Numbered from the stretch's first letter, positions 1 to 5,915 are shown. The stretch: DNA of 7,621 nt from an uncultured Phascolarctobacterium sp. (GCA_900544885.1 UQWU01000061.1:1-7621); one strand, 5' to 3'. Numbers and translations are program-made. Notes: a model not told the origin generated them from the letters alone.

Positions 1-183
1 TAACTTTAACCTGAGTTTTTATTTTACTTTACAGCTGTAATATATGATTATATTCTACGAAATATCAAGGCCTTTTTTTCATCACAGTAATACCTATAAT
101 CAACTACTAACAGCTGCTACAGACTGTCAGTACCTTTTTATAAAAAAAACAATACTGCTTTCTTTGATTACTGTTGAATAGCT

Positions 184-230
184 CTTAGCAACACCCAAAC
201 TGCCTTGATAAAATTTAATACTTTGCTAAG
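184..230. repeat. Inverted repeat upstream of the beta-CASP gene
   Basis: The arms CTTAGCAA (184-191) and TTGCTAAG (223-230) are perfect 8-bp complements separated by 31 bp. The right arm overlaps the proposed -35 hexamer of the following gene, so it could be an operator or form a leader structure. The rest of 1-283 is AT-rich and holds no gene I can support; it contains one 12-bp palindrome, TTACAGCTGTAA, at 29-40. In such AT-rich DNA an 8-bp repeat can arise by chance. Confidence 0.3.
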
Positions 231-252
231 CTAATTTAATATAACATACAAT
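223..252 (+). promoter_or_regulatory. Possible sigma-A promoter for the beta-CASP gene
   Basis: A TTGCTA -35 (223-228, 4/6 matches) and a TACAAT -10 (247-252, 5/6 matches) are separated by 18 bp. Transcription would start near 259, just ahead of the AAAGGAAG ribosome binding site at 267-274, giving a very short leader. The hexamers are imperfect and the region is AT-rich, so this is tentative. Confidence 0.35.
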
Positions 253-283
253 AAAATACTCATAATAAAGGAAGTATCTGCTT

Positions 284-1381
284 ATGGAACTCTATATTGC
301 CGGTGGTTGCGGCGAACACGGCCGTAACTGCTTCTATATAACAGACAAATTTAATAGTATTATTATCGATTGCGGTATGATGACAGGTAAAAAGGACTGT
401 TATCCTCATATTACGCCTACCCAAATACGCAACGCCAGCTATCTTTTCTTAACCCATTCCCATGCCGACCACAGCGGTGCTCTTCCTTGGCTGCTACAAG
501 AGGGCTTCAAGGGCGAAATCGTTATGACTCAAGCTACTGCTAATCAATTGGAAAATATGCGTATCCCCAATAAAATCATAATCATTGATAAAGCAACCGA
601 TCCTGAGCTAAAGCTATTATTAAATAGTTGGATTGGTCTTACCTGGGGGCGTAACGGCCATTGCGCCGGCAGCTGCTGGTATTTGATTGATTTCGGTGAA
701 AATACCATCTTATGCAGCGGTGACTATGTCGAGGGTTCTTTGGCTTATCAATGCACTATTATTAAAGACATTACTGCCGATTTGGCTTTATTAGATAACG
801 CTTATACACAAAATTCCTTAAGTAATGCTGAATTGCGCCACCAGTTTTGTGAGGAAGCTGCAAAATTACTCAACGAACGTCCCATATTAGTTTTGCCAGT
901 ACCTAAATATGGTCGTGGCTTAGATATGCTTCTAGATCTTCATGAGCTTTTCCAAAAATACGATTTATATGTAGATGCTCATCTGATAAATCAATTACAA
1001 AATCTTTATACTTATACTGATTGGCTACAAGCTGACGCTATTGCTAAGCTACACAACCTTACTTATCAAAGCTTCAACTATACCCAGAAATTAGAATCAG
1101 GTATTTACTTCATCAGCGACCCTCAAGTAAAAATTCCGGCTAATTATCGTATGCTGTGCAGTTTACAAGATAAAGGCTTCGCTTTAGCCAGCGGCCATTT
1201 AGAAAATAATAGCAATGCTCAGAAGCTTGCTGATAACAATTTATTAATTCAAGCTTTTTATCCTACTCATGGCAGTGACCAACAAATAGAAAACCTAGTA
1301 GCACGTAATCATTTTACTAAAATTATTACTACTCACTCTGATGCGAATAATTCACCTGCTCATATTGAGTTCGGTAAATAA
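284..1381 (+). CDS. Metallo-beta-lactamase/beta-CASP-type nuclease-like protein
   Basis: This 365-residue protein is probably a cytoplasmic metal-dependent hydrolase of the RNA/DNA-processing beta-lactamase group (RNase J/CPSF73-like). The N-terminal GGCGEHGRN and the metal motif TH58-S-H60-A-D62-H63 are typical of the fold; H126 (in GHCAGS) and D147 (in SGDY) fit the next ligands. D171 sits where beta-CASP motif A has its acid. PVPKYGR (205-211) resembles the proline-to-arginine strand of beta-CASP domains. H329 (THGS) and H351 (TTHSD) are spaced like motifs B and C. It is much shorter than RNase J (about 550 residues) and has no room for a C-terminal RNase J domain. The start is fixed by AAAGGAAG nine bases upstream of ATG. 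It appears monocistronic, ending at a bidirectional terminator. The catalytic fold is clear; the substrate is unknown. Confidence 0.85.
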   Translation: MELYIAGGCGEHGRNCFYITDKFNSIIIDCGMMTGKKDCYPHITPTQIRNASYLFLTHSHADHSGALPWLLQEGFKGEIVMTQATANQLENMRIPNKIIIIDKATDPELKLLLNSWIGLTWGRNGHCAGSCWYLIDFGENTILCSGDYVEGSLAYQCTIIKDITADLALLDNAYTQNSLSNAELRHQFCEEAAKLLNERPILVLPVPKYGRGLDMLLDLHELFQKYDLYVDAHLINQLQNLYTYTDWLQADAIAKLHNLTYQSFNYTQKLESGIYFISDPQVKIPANYRMLCSLQDKGFALASGHLENNSNAQKLADNNLLIQAFYPTHGSDQQIENLVARNHFTKIITTHSDANNSPAHIEFGK

Positions 1382-1397
1382 AATTCACTTAACACAC

Positions 1398-1433
1398 AAA
1401 AAGAGCTGTCAGCTTCAACTGCCAGCTCTTTTT
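1398..1433. terminator. Bidirectional intrinsic terminator
   Basis: AAAAAGAGCTG (1398-1408) pairs perfectly with CAGCTCTTTTT (1423-1433). After a T/C mismatch, three more pairs close a CTTCAA loop. U-runs follow the hairpin on both strands. It lies between convergent stop codons (1381 plus, 1447 minus) and serves both genes. Confidence 0.9.
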
Positions 1434-1446
1434 GTATATGCACTTA

Positions 1447-1875
1447 TTACAATTTAACGTCCAAAGAAGCGCTTACACCAACGCCTTGTACACGATTAAC
1501 ATCTTTATAATCAACTCTATCAACCGGAATCAATACTTTGCAGCGAATACCTAAAATAGTCTGCTCAATCATCAAAGCAGCCTTTACCTGATCTACCTTA
1601 GACTGCGGTCCTGATACCTGTGCAGCACCAGCTCTACTACCATCACCAACACCGATAATCGGCACAACTTTAGTTGCATCAGTAGTGCTTACACCGTATT
1701 TCGCCGTAACAGCATTAATGCCGTCATTCAAAGGTCCTGCCGTAGCATCAACAGCATAACCGATAATACCACCTTTTAAAACTTTATCTAAAATACCTGC
1801 CTGTGCAGGCGCCATACTATTACCTAAAACAAAACCACCAATTAAAGCCGCAACAATCCATTTCTTACTTTGCAC
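1447..1875 (-). CDS. Small exported protein of unknown function
   Basis: This 142-residue protein begins with a Sec signal peptide: basic MQSKK, a hydrophobic core at about 6-18, and a cleavage site after AQA (residues 24-26). The mature part is about 116 residues, glycine-rich near its start, with blocks KVVPIIGVG (69-77), GAAQVSGP (83-90), KVLIPVD (113-119) and RVQGVGVSA (128-136). The blocks look like conserved beta-strand segments; I recall similar small exported proteins annotated as hypothetical in Negativicutes but cannot name a family. There is one Cys (112) and no lipobox, so it is probably soluble or wall/periplasm-associated. The start is GTG at 1873-1875, decided by a strong AAAGGAGG (1883-1890) seven bases upstream. 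It follows the LysM gene by about 94 bp on the same strand with no clear terminator between them, so co-transcription is possible. Confidence 0.75.
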   Translation of the reverse strand: MQSKKWIVAALIGGFVLGNSMAPAQAGILDKVLKGGIIGYAVDATAGPLNDGINAVTAKYGVSTTDATKVVPIIGVGDGSRAGAAQVSGPQSKVDQVKAALMIEQTILGIRCKVLIPVDRVDYKDVNRVQGVGVSASLDVKL

Positions 1876-1969
1876 AATACTTCCTCCTTTGCAAATTGTT
1901 TATATTATTTATATTCGACAAAGGATGAATAAAAGCCTTGCTTAAACTTGTAAAATTATCATGACAAAG

Positions 1970-2263
1970 TTATCTATTAGCTACTTTTAAACCCTGATCT
2001 TTTTCCTGCTGCAACACCGGCACCTGTAATACCTGTCCTGGATAAATATTACTATCAGCTATTTTATTAGTTTCACAGATACGGAAAACGACTTCACGAA
2101 TATCTTCTTTATGACCTAAATGTTCGGTAGCAATACTCCATAAAGTATCACCTTCATCTACGATAACAGTCTGATTTACATAAACAGGATCATCAGCACA
2201 CACAATAGTGTAACCGGTATATAAAATACATAAACAAAGAATAATATCTAAAATTTTTTTCAT
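1970..2263 (-). CDS. Small exported LysM-domain protein, YneA-like
   Basis: This 97-residue protein has an N-terminal hydrophobic segment (about 4-21) ending in VCA (21-23), usable as a signal peptide or membrane anchor. One LysM domain follows at 33-82, with EGDTLWSIA (37-45) and IYPGQVLQVP (73-82). LysM binds the glycan strands of peptidoglycan, so it acts outside the membrane. Size and architecture match B. subtilis YneA, the SOS-induced division suppressor, and the DIREVVFRICETNKI stretch (54-68) resembles the inter-motif helix of such proteins. The start is ATG at 2261-2263 with AGGCGGTGAG just upstream; an in-frame TTG at 2279-2281 lies before that site and is unlikely. The gene has its own strong promoter flanked by repeats with LexA-like half-sites. 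The LysM call is firm; the YneA role is inference, as no lexA gene is in the window. Confidence 0.85.
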   Translation of the reverse strand: MKKILDIILCLCILYTGYTIVCADDPVYVNQTVIVDEGDTLWSIATEHLGHKEDIREVVFRICETNKIADSNIYPGQVLQVPVLQQEKDQGLKVANR

Positions 2264-2279
2264 TTTCTCACCGCCTAAC

Positions 2280-2295
2280 AAAATAGTGTTCGTTT
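2280..2295 (-). repeat. Direct repeat copy 2 (LexA-like half-site), downstream of the start site
   Basis: On the minus strand this reads AAACGAACACTATTTT. It matches the copy at 2344-2359 in 15 of 16 positions. It lies between the predicted transcription start (about 2299) and the ribosome binding site of the LysM gene, a typical repressor position. It contains CGAAC, the left half of the Firmicutes LexA box, but the right half is TTTT rather than GTTC. Confidence 0.6.
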
Positions 2296-2305
2296 ATTTG
2301 CTTAT

Positions 2306-2334
2306 ATAATACTATTTAAGGCGAATTTTGTCAA
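2306..2334 (-). promoter_or_regulatory. Strong sigma-A promoter of the LysM gene
   Basis: On the minus strand a perfect TTGACA -35 (2329-2334) is followed by a 17-bp spacer and TATTAT -10 (2306-2311, 5/6 matches). The predicted start is near 2299, giving a leader of about 35 nt. It is the best promoter match in the window, and a promoter this strong for a small LysM gene suggests it is held off by a repressor. Confidence 0.8.
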
Positions 2335-2343
2335 TAGTTTTAT

Positions 2344-2359
2344 AAAATAATGTTCGTTT
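2344..2359 (-). repeat. Direct repeat copy 1 (LexA-like half-site), upstream of -35
   Basis: On the minus strand this reads AAACGAACATTATTTT. It starts 10 bp upstream of the -35 of the LysM promoter. The two copies are 64 bp apart, close to six helical turns, so they lie on the same face of the DNA and could be bound cooperatively. Confidence 0.6.
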
Positions 2360-2390
2360 TTATTTATGAGTAACAAACACATTTCGCAAT

Positions 2391-2427
2391 AAAAAAAGAC
2401 CTCTGCGAATCAAATATCACAGAGGTC
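2391..2427 (-). terminator. Intrinsic terminator of the 2442-2780 gene
   Basis: On the minus strand an 8-bp stem GACCTCTG/CAGAGGTC (arms 2420-2427 and 2398-2405) is followed directly by seven T (2391-2397). It lies 14 nt past the stop codon of the small unknown gene and just before the LysM promoter region, so it insulates the LysM gene from upstream transcription. Confidence 0.88.
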
Positions 2428-2441
2428 GCGATTATTAAATT

Positions 2442-2780
2442 TTAGTTTTTAGATTTTTTAACTTCTTCCAGTTTATTTTTCATCCAGTCAATCATCGCTA
2501 ATTTACCGAATTCATGCCATGTTTCACATTCACTGTTTTTAGCAATATAAGCATTCCAATTATCTTGGTTAACATTTTCTACTTCTAACAGATTCATAAT
2601 ACCGAAACCACTACGCCAAATAATATCATCCATAGAAGTAAATTTGCTGTTCGCTTGCAGAAAAGTAGGATTGAACAGCTCTTGGAAAGTAATACGGCTC
2701 ATAATTTTGCCAAGTTCTTTATCACCTTTAAAAATTTCCATATAATGGTTAAAGGTTTTATCTAATTCGTGCTTATCCAT
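2442..2780 (-). CDS. Small soluble protein of unknown function
   Basis: This 112-residue protein has no signal peptide or membrane segment and is predicted to be cytoplasmic. I do not recognise a family. It is charged and largely helical by composition, with an acidic/basic N-terminus, a central aromatic-containing segment (about 50-62, including WRSGFG) and a lysine-rich C-terminal helix ending KKSKN. It has one Cys (about residue 84) and several Trp, including one in the WHEFGK segment. The ATG start is supported by TTGGAGG (GGAGG at 2788-2792) seven bases upstream. It is monocistronic: it has its own extended -10 promoter and a strong terminator 14 nt after the stop. It is divergent from the Rrf2 regulator gene, so that regulator could also act on it, but nothing in the protein suggests a shared pathway. 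Confidence 0.72.
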   Translation of the reverse strand: MDKHELDKTFNHYMEIFKGDKELGKIMSRITFQELFNPTFLQANSKFTSMDDIIWRSGFGIMNLLEVENVNQDNWNAYIAKNSECETWHEFGKLAMIDWMKNKLEEVKKSKN

Positions 2781-2811
2781 CTTCTAGCCTCCAAAAACAA
2801 GATATATGAAT

Positions 2812-2820
2812 ATTTTAACA
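2812..2820 (-). promoter_or_regulatory. Extended -10 promoter of the 2442-2780 gene
   Basis: On the minus strand TGTTAAAAT gives an extended -10 (TG at 2819-2820, TAAAAT at 2812-2817). I see no good -35 at the correct distance, which fits extended -10 promoters. The surrounding 14-mer TTTATGTTAAAATA is identical to the one in the yabE-like promoter (7465-7478). Confidence 0.5.
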
Positions 2821-2846
2821 TAAATAATGCAAAAGGGGAAATATAT

Positions 2847-2875
2847 TTGACAAAGGCAATTTCACAGGATATCCA
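2847..2875 (+). promoter_or_regulatory. Possible promoter of the Rrf2 cluster
   Basis: A perfect TTGACA -35 (2847-2852) is followed by a 17-bp spacer and a poor -10, TATCCA (2870-2875, 3/6). TATCCAT recurs 12 bp downstream (2882-2888). If used, the leader is about 130 nt and contains the palindrome at 2965-2982. An alternative is an AT-rich -10 such as TATAAA at 2947-2952 without a good -35. Weak -10 elements are common where an activator or repressor controls the promoter. Confidence 0.35.
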
Positions 2876-2964
2876 TAGTATTATCCATCTAAATTATTGA
2901 ATTCCCCATAGCTTCATAGTAAAATAATAGTATTAAATAAAAATTCTATAAATAATATATAAAT

Positions 2965-2982
2965 AAGCCATAGGTATGGCTT
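2965..2982. promoter_or_regulatory. Perfect 18-bp palindrome, candidate Rrf2 operator
   Basis: AAGCCATA and TATGGCTT are perfect 8-bp arms around a central GG. It lies 12 bp before the AGAAAGGA ribosome binding site of the Rrf2 gene. Rrf2-family dimers bind palindromes and often autoregulate, so an operator is the natural reading. In RNA it could form only a small six-pair hairpin, and the U-run after it is interrupted, so a terminator is less likely. Confidence 0.5.
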
Positions 2983-3011
2983 TAATTTTCCACAAGAAAG
3001 GATGTACGCGC

Positions 3012-3452
3012 ATGAAAATTTCTACTAAAGGACGCTATGCCCTGCGTTTAATGATTGATTTATCCCTGAACAGCACCGGCGGCTTTATCCCTCTCAAAGC
3101 TATCGCCCCACGGCAGGAAATTTCCGATAAATACCTGGAGCAGATTATTCACCAGCTCAGTAAAGCCGGCTTTGTGCAAAGTGCTCGTGGTGCTCAAGGC
3201 GGCTATCGTTTAACACGTACACCGAAGGAATATACGGTAGGCGAAATTTTGCGTACTGTGGAAGGCAGTCTAGCTCCTGTATCATGTCTTAGCTGCAATA
3301 CTCCCTGTGATAAAATTGACTCCTGCATTACTATCGGTTTATATAAGAAACTGCAGGATGCTATTGATAGCGTTGTAGACAATACTACCTTGGAAGATAT
3401 GATTGCTGATTTCCATAAACGTCATACACATCACTATTGTAAAAAAGCTTGA
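3012..3452 (+). CDS. Rrf2/IscR-family transcriptional regulator with Cys cluster
   Basis: This 146-residue protein begins MKISTKGRYALR, the family hallmark. A winged helix-turn-helix follows: recognition helix about 38-54 (ISDKYLEQIIHQLSKAGF) and wing RGAQGGYRL (59-67). Cys 92, 95, 99 and 105 form a cluster; 92, 99 and 105 match the three-cysteine position that binds an Fe-S cluster in IscR, and 95 is extra. It probably senses iron-sulfur, redox or cysteine status. The ATG at 3012 is chosen because the family starts here and AGAAAGGA (2995-3002) lies nine bases before it; an in-frame ATG at 2976 falls inside the palindrome and is unlikely. No iscS/iscU-type genes follow, so the regulon cannot be read from context beyond the downstream HD and exported-protein genes. 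The family is certain; Fe-S binding is inferred. Confidence 0.93.
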   Translation: MKISTKGRYALRLMIDLSLNSTGGFIPLKAIAPRQEISDKYLEQIIHQLSKAGFVQSARGAQGGYRLTRTPKEYTVGEILRTVEGSLAPVSCLSCNTPCDKIDSCITIGLYKKLQDAIDSVVDNTTLEDMIADFHKRHTHHYCKKA

Positions 3453-3482
3453 TAGCTTTAAGCAGAAACGGAAGCTTTTTTT
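3441..3482 (+). terminator. Weak hairpin at the Rrf2 stop, possible attenuator
   Basis: AAAAAAGCTT (3441-3450) can pair with AAGCTTTTTT (3472-3481), followed by one more T. The stem overlaps the Rrf2 stop codon (3450-3452) and has only two G-C pairs with a 21-nt loop. It may cause partial termination between the regulator and the HD gene. It is too weak to conclude that the two are separate transcripts. Confidence 0.3.
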
Positions 3483-3510
3483 ATACTTTAAAATAATGGA
3501 GGTCTTAATA

Positions 3511-4089
3511 ATGATTACCCGCGAAGAAGCCTGGAGTTTATTACGTAATTATAACAAAGAACAATTTCATCTGCGTCATGCCTTAACCGTTGAGGGTATT
3601 ATGCGTTATTTTGCTCAAGAGCTCGGTTATACCGATGAAGTAGAATACTGGGGCATAGTCGGTCTGTTACATGACCTGGATTTTGAACAATATCCCGAAG
3701 AACACTGTGTTAAATCTCAGGAATTAATGCGTAAGCACGGTATCGACGAAAGCATTATCCATTCCACTGCTAGTCATGGATATGGTATGACCAAAGCCGA
3801 CATTAAGCCTGAGCACCAAATGGAAAAAGTATTATTCGCTATCGACGAATTATCTGGCTTAATCGGTGCAGCAGCATTAATGCGTCCATCTAAAAGTGTT
3901 GAAGATATGGAGCTGAAATCTTTAAAGAAGAAATTTAAGGATAAAAAATTTGCTGCAGGCTGTAGCCGTGATGTTATTAAAGAAGGTGCTGAAATGCTCG
4001 GCTGGCCTTTAGACGAGCTTTTAGAAAAAACTATGATTGCTATGCGTGTCGATGAAGCAGCAATAAACAAAGTGTGCGAAGAATTATGA
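3511..4089 (+). CDS. HD-domain phosphohydrolase-like protein
   Basis: This 192-residue cytoplasmic protein carries the HD-superfamily metal-site pattern H23 (in RHALTVEG), H54-D55 (in GLLHDLDFEQYP) and D112 (in FAIDELSGL). HD proteins hydrolyse phosphoester bonds, mostly in nucleotides; further His at 65, 84 and 89 (HSTASHGYG) could add a second metal. The segment AALMRPSKSVEDMELKSLKK and the lysine-rich stretch after it are typical of a widespread uncharacterised Firmicutes group, so the substrate is not known. The start is ATG 3511 with TGGAGG (3497-3502) eight bases before it; longer in-frame starts from 3403 would run into the Rrf2 gene and have no site. It is 58 bp after the Rrf2 gene and overlaps the next gene by ATGA, indicating translational coupling. 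Confidence 0.87.
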   Translation: MITREEAWSLLRNYNKEQFHLRHALTVEGIMRYFAQELGYTDEVEYWGIVGLLHDLDFEQYPEEHCVKSQELMRKHGIDESIIHSTASHGYGMTKADIKPEHQMEKVLFAIDELSGLIGAAALMRPSKSVEDMELKSLKKKFKDKKFAAGCSRDVIKEGAEMLGWPLDELLEKTMIAMRVDEAAINKVCEEL

Positions 4090-5000
4090 GAAAAAGCTTC
4101 ACTATTACACTCACCTTCCTAGCTTTACTATTAAGCACCACTGCCTTAGCTACTCCGCCTAATCAAGCTGAAACTGCTTGGCAAAACTTCCAAAAAGAAC
4201 CATCCACAGTAACTAATAAGCCCCTTCCTACACCTAGCACTAAGCACGTACCTATTGCTATCGAAACTAATGATGGTACTTATCAACATCCTACTACACC
4301 AGCTCAAGCCAAGGAGCATATCCAAGATACGCCAATAAAACAAACTGCTCCTAGTACGAAGCCATCAAAACCTCAGGATAAAATAGTTGCAGTAAAAGAC
4401 CCTGGAAGAACAGTGCCTGTTGAAACAGCTGATGCTAAAAAAGCTATTATTGACAAAACACCGCACCCTGTTACGCCTAAACCGGCACCTAAACCAAGTC
4501 TTGTTAAAAAGCCTCCCATGACGAAACAGTTTATGCGTACACCGCAAAATTATGATTTCGAGCATATCGATAATCAATACGGTGGTTATGCAATAGATAT
4601 ACCCAAAGCCTTTGGTCCTGATTTACTGAATAACCTGCCAAACACTCAAGGACCGATGCTTGTCCGCGGCAGTAATAATTTATTAATGTGTGCCATAACT
4701 ATGCTTGATGCTACCGACACCATTAGCTTTAAAAACAATCAACCATTGCCGACCTATTTAAATAAAAAAGTACTCTGGCAATGGCAGCATGGAAGTGGAC
4801 TTATCTGGCACTGTGTATTAAGCACTCATGATGATTTCCATGGCGATAAACTAATTTTAGAAGCACAAACTACCGTTGGTGCGAAAACATACCAAATGCT
4901 GTTTATTATGCCAGATGCACAATATGCTACATATTTACCCCAAGCTCTATTTTCCTTAAACAGCTTTAAGCTAGTATCACAACAAAATACATCTTTATAA
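4086..5000 (+). CDS. Exported protein with Pro/Thr/Lys-rich linker and C-terminal globular domain
   Basis: This 304-residue protein has a signal peptide (MRKSF, hydrophobic core 5-17, cleavage after ALA at 20-22). Residues about 30-150 are a low-complexity Pro/Thr/Lys/Ala linker (for example PKPAPKPSLVKKPP), the kind that holds a domain away from the membrane or crosses an envelope layer. The C-terminal part (about 153-298) looks globular, starting YDFEHIDNQYGGYAIDIPKAF and ending ALFSLNSFKL; this start and end recall small PsbP/Mog1-like lipoprotein domains, a weak impression only. Cys 202 and 243 could form a disulfide. There is no lipobox. ATG 4086 overlaps the HD stop as ATGA; an in-frame GTG at 4074 would add four residues. 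The ribosome binding site is weak (GAAGAA), consistent with coupled translation. The function is unknown. Confidence 0.78.
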   Translation: MRKSFTITLTFLALLLSTTALATPPNQAETAWQNFQKEPSTVTNKPLPTPSTKHVPIAIETNDGTYQHPTTPAQAKEHIQDTPIKQTAPSTKPSKPQDKIVAVKDPGRTVPVETADAKKAIIDKTPHPVTPKPAPKPSLVKKPPMTKQFMRTPQNYDFEHIDNQYGGYAIDIPKAFGPDLLNNLPNTQGPMLVRGSNNLLMCAITMLDATDTISFKNNQPLPTYLNKKVLWQWQHGSGLIWHCVLSTHDDFHGDKLILEAQTTVGAKTYQMLFIMPDAQYATYLPQALFSLNSFKLVSQQNTSL

Positions 5001-5011
5001 TCTGCATATGC

Positions 5012-5045
5012 AAAAGCAGTCTTACCAAAAAGTAAGACTGCTTTT
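5012..5045. terminator. Bidirectional intrinsic terminator
   Basis: AAAAGCAGTCTTAC (5012-5025) pairs perfectly with GTAAGACTGCTTTT (5032-5045) around the loop CAAAAA, a 14-bp stem. T-rich tracts follow on the plus strand, and the A-run of the left arm gives U on the minus strand. It ends both the Rrf2-HD-exported protein cluster (stop at 5000) and the rsmA operon (stop at 5058). Confidence 0.92.
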
Positions 5046-5057
5046 TTATTATTATTT

Positions 5058-5915
5058 TTAAGCTTCTTTACTAGCAGCAAAGGTATTGGTTAATTTAGCA
5101 AAATCCTCTAAACTTAAGGTTTCCGCACGACGCTTACCGTCAACACCAGCCAGTTCCAACCATTTTGCGACTTGCTCACCCTTTATACCCATATTTTTCA
5201 AAGAGTTGTTCAGCATTTTACGTCTTAAGGAAAATGCCGCCTTCACAACACGAAAGAATAATGCTTCATCACAAACCTCCACAGGCGGCTTGCTACGACG
5301 CTTGCAAACAATAACCGCAGAATCAACGGACGGTGCAGGAATAAAAGAGGACGGCGGTACAATAAAGGCAATTTCCGGTTCAGTATAATACTGAATAGCT
5401 ACGGATAACGCACCATAATCCTTACCACCTGGCTTAGCTGCCATACGTTCAGCAACTTCTTTTTGCACCATAGCTACCAAGCGTTCCATTGGCAAACGCT
5501 TTTCCAGTAAAGCAAAAATAATCGGTGTAGTAATATAATATGGCAGATTAGCACAAACCTTAAATGTCGGCTGACCTACGGTTTCCATAATATCTACTTG
5601 CAGGATATCGCCACTGACAATACGTACATTATCATAACCATCTAAAGTAGTATCCAAAACAGGAAGCAAGCGTTTATCTAATTCAACTGCTACAACATTG
5701 GCTTTGCTTTCTGCTAAACCTTGAGTTAAGGTACCGATACCCGGACCTACTTCTAAAACAGTATCCTCTTCAGTAAGCTCAGCAGCTTCAACAATACGGC
5801 GTACAATATCCGCATCAATCAAAAAGTTCTGACCTAATTTTTTATCTGCACGTAATTTAAAGCGATGTAAGATATGATTAGTCACTTGAGGTGAAGCAAT
5901 AATAGGTTTATCCAC
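5058..5915 (-). CDS. rsmA: 16S rRNA (adenine(1518)-N6/adenine(1519)-N6)-dimethyltransferase
   Basis: RsmA (KsgA) uses S-adenosylmethionine to dimethylate two adjacent adenines in the loop of 16S rRNA helix 45, a late step and checkpoint in small-subunit assembly; its loss gives kasugamycin resistance. At 285 residues it has the usual length. Visible motifs are KKLGQNFLID (25-34), the SAM loop EVGPGIGTLT (55-64), the acidic ribose-binding VAVELD (75-80), GDIL (102-105) and the catalytic NLPYY (123-127). FIPAPSVDSAVI and FSLRRKMLNNSLK further on are also family signatures. The start is GTG (5913-5915), two bases after the rnmV stop, with AGGAG (5923-5927) inside the end of rnmV; translation is probably coupled. 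It is the last gene of the yabE-rnmV-rsmA operon. Confidence 0.97.
   Translation of the reverse strand: MDKPIIASPQVTNHILHRFKLRADKKLGQNFLIDADIVRRIVEAAELTEEDTVLEVGPGIGTLTQGLAESKANVVAVELDKRLLPVLDTTLDGYDNVRIVSGDILQVDIMETVGQPTFKVCANLPYYITTPIIFALLEKRLPMERLVAMVQKEVAERMAAKPGGKDYGALSVAIQYYTEPEIAFIVPPSSFIPAPSVDSAVIVCKRRSKPPVEVCDEALFFRVVKAAFSLRRKMLNNSLKNMGIKGEQVAKWLELAGVDGKRRAETLSLEDFAKLTNTFAASKEA

Noticed and set aside
67..80. AAGGCCTT followed by a T-run as a terminator of a gene upstream of the window
   Set aside because: The palindrome has no loop, so it cannot form a hairpin, and no coding sequence is visible before it.
1920..1960. AAGC-AAG-GCTT hairpin followed by T-rich sequence (minus strand) as a terminator after the LysM gene
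   Set aside because: The stem is only four pairs with a three-base loop and the T-run is broken, too weak to call.
2976..3011. Twelve-residue N-terminal extension of the Rrf2 protein
   Set aside because: The family starts at MKISTKGRYAL, the ribosome binding site serves ATG 3012, and the earlier ATG is inside the palindrome.
3403..3510. N-terminal extension of the HD protein from an ATG at 3403
   Set aside because: It would overlap the Rrf2 gene and cross the hairpin, while a clear TGGAGG site serves ATG 3511.
3774..4070. 98-codon minus-strand open frame
   Set aside because: It is antisense to the HD-domain gene, with a Ser/Ile-rich product and no ribosome binding site.
4146..4577. Two minus-strand open frames (4146-4343 and 4365-4577)
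   Set aside because: Both are antisense to the linker of the exported protein; their Cys/Arg-rich products reflect the reverse complement of a biased coding region.
4826..5080. 84-codon minus-strand open frame
   Set aside because: It crosses the strong bidirectional terminator and overlaps the ends of two real genes.
5086..5388. 100-codon plus-strand open frame
   Set aside because: It is antisense to rsmA, whose motifs are unambiguous, and its product resembles no protein.
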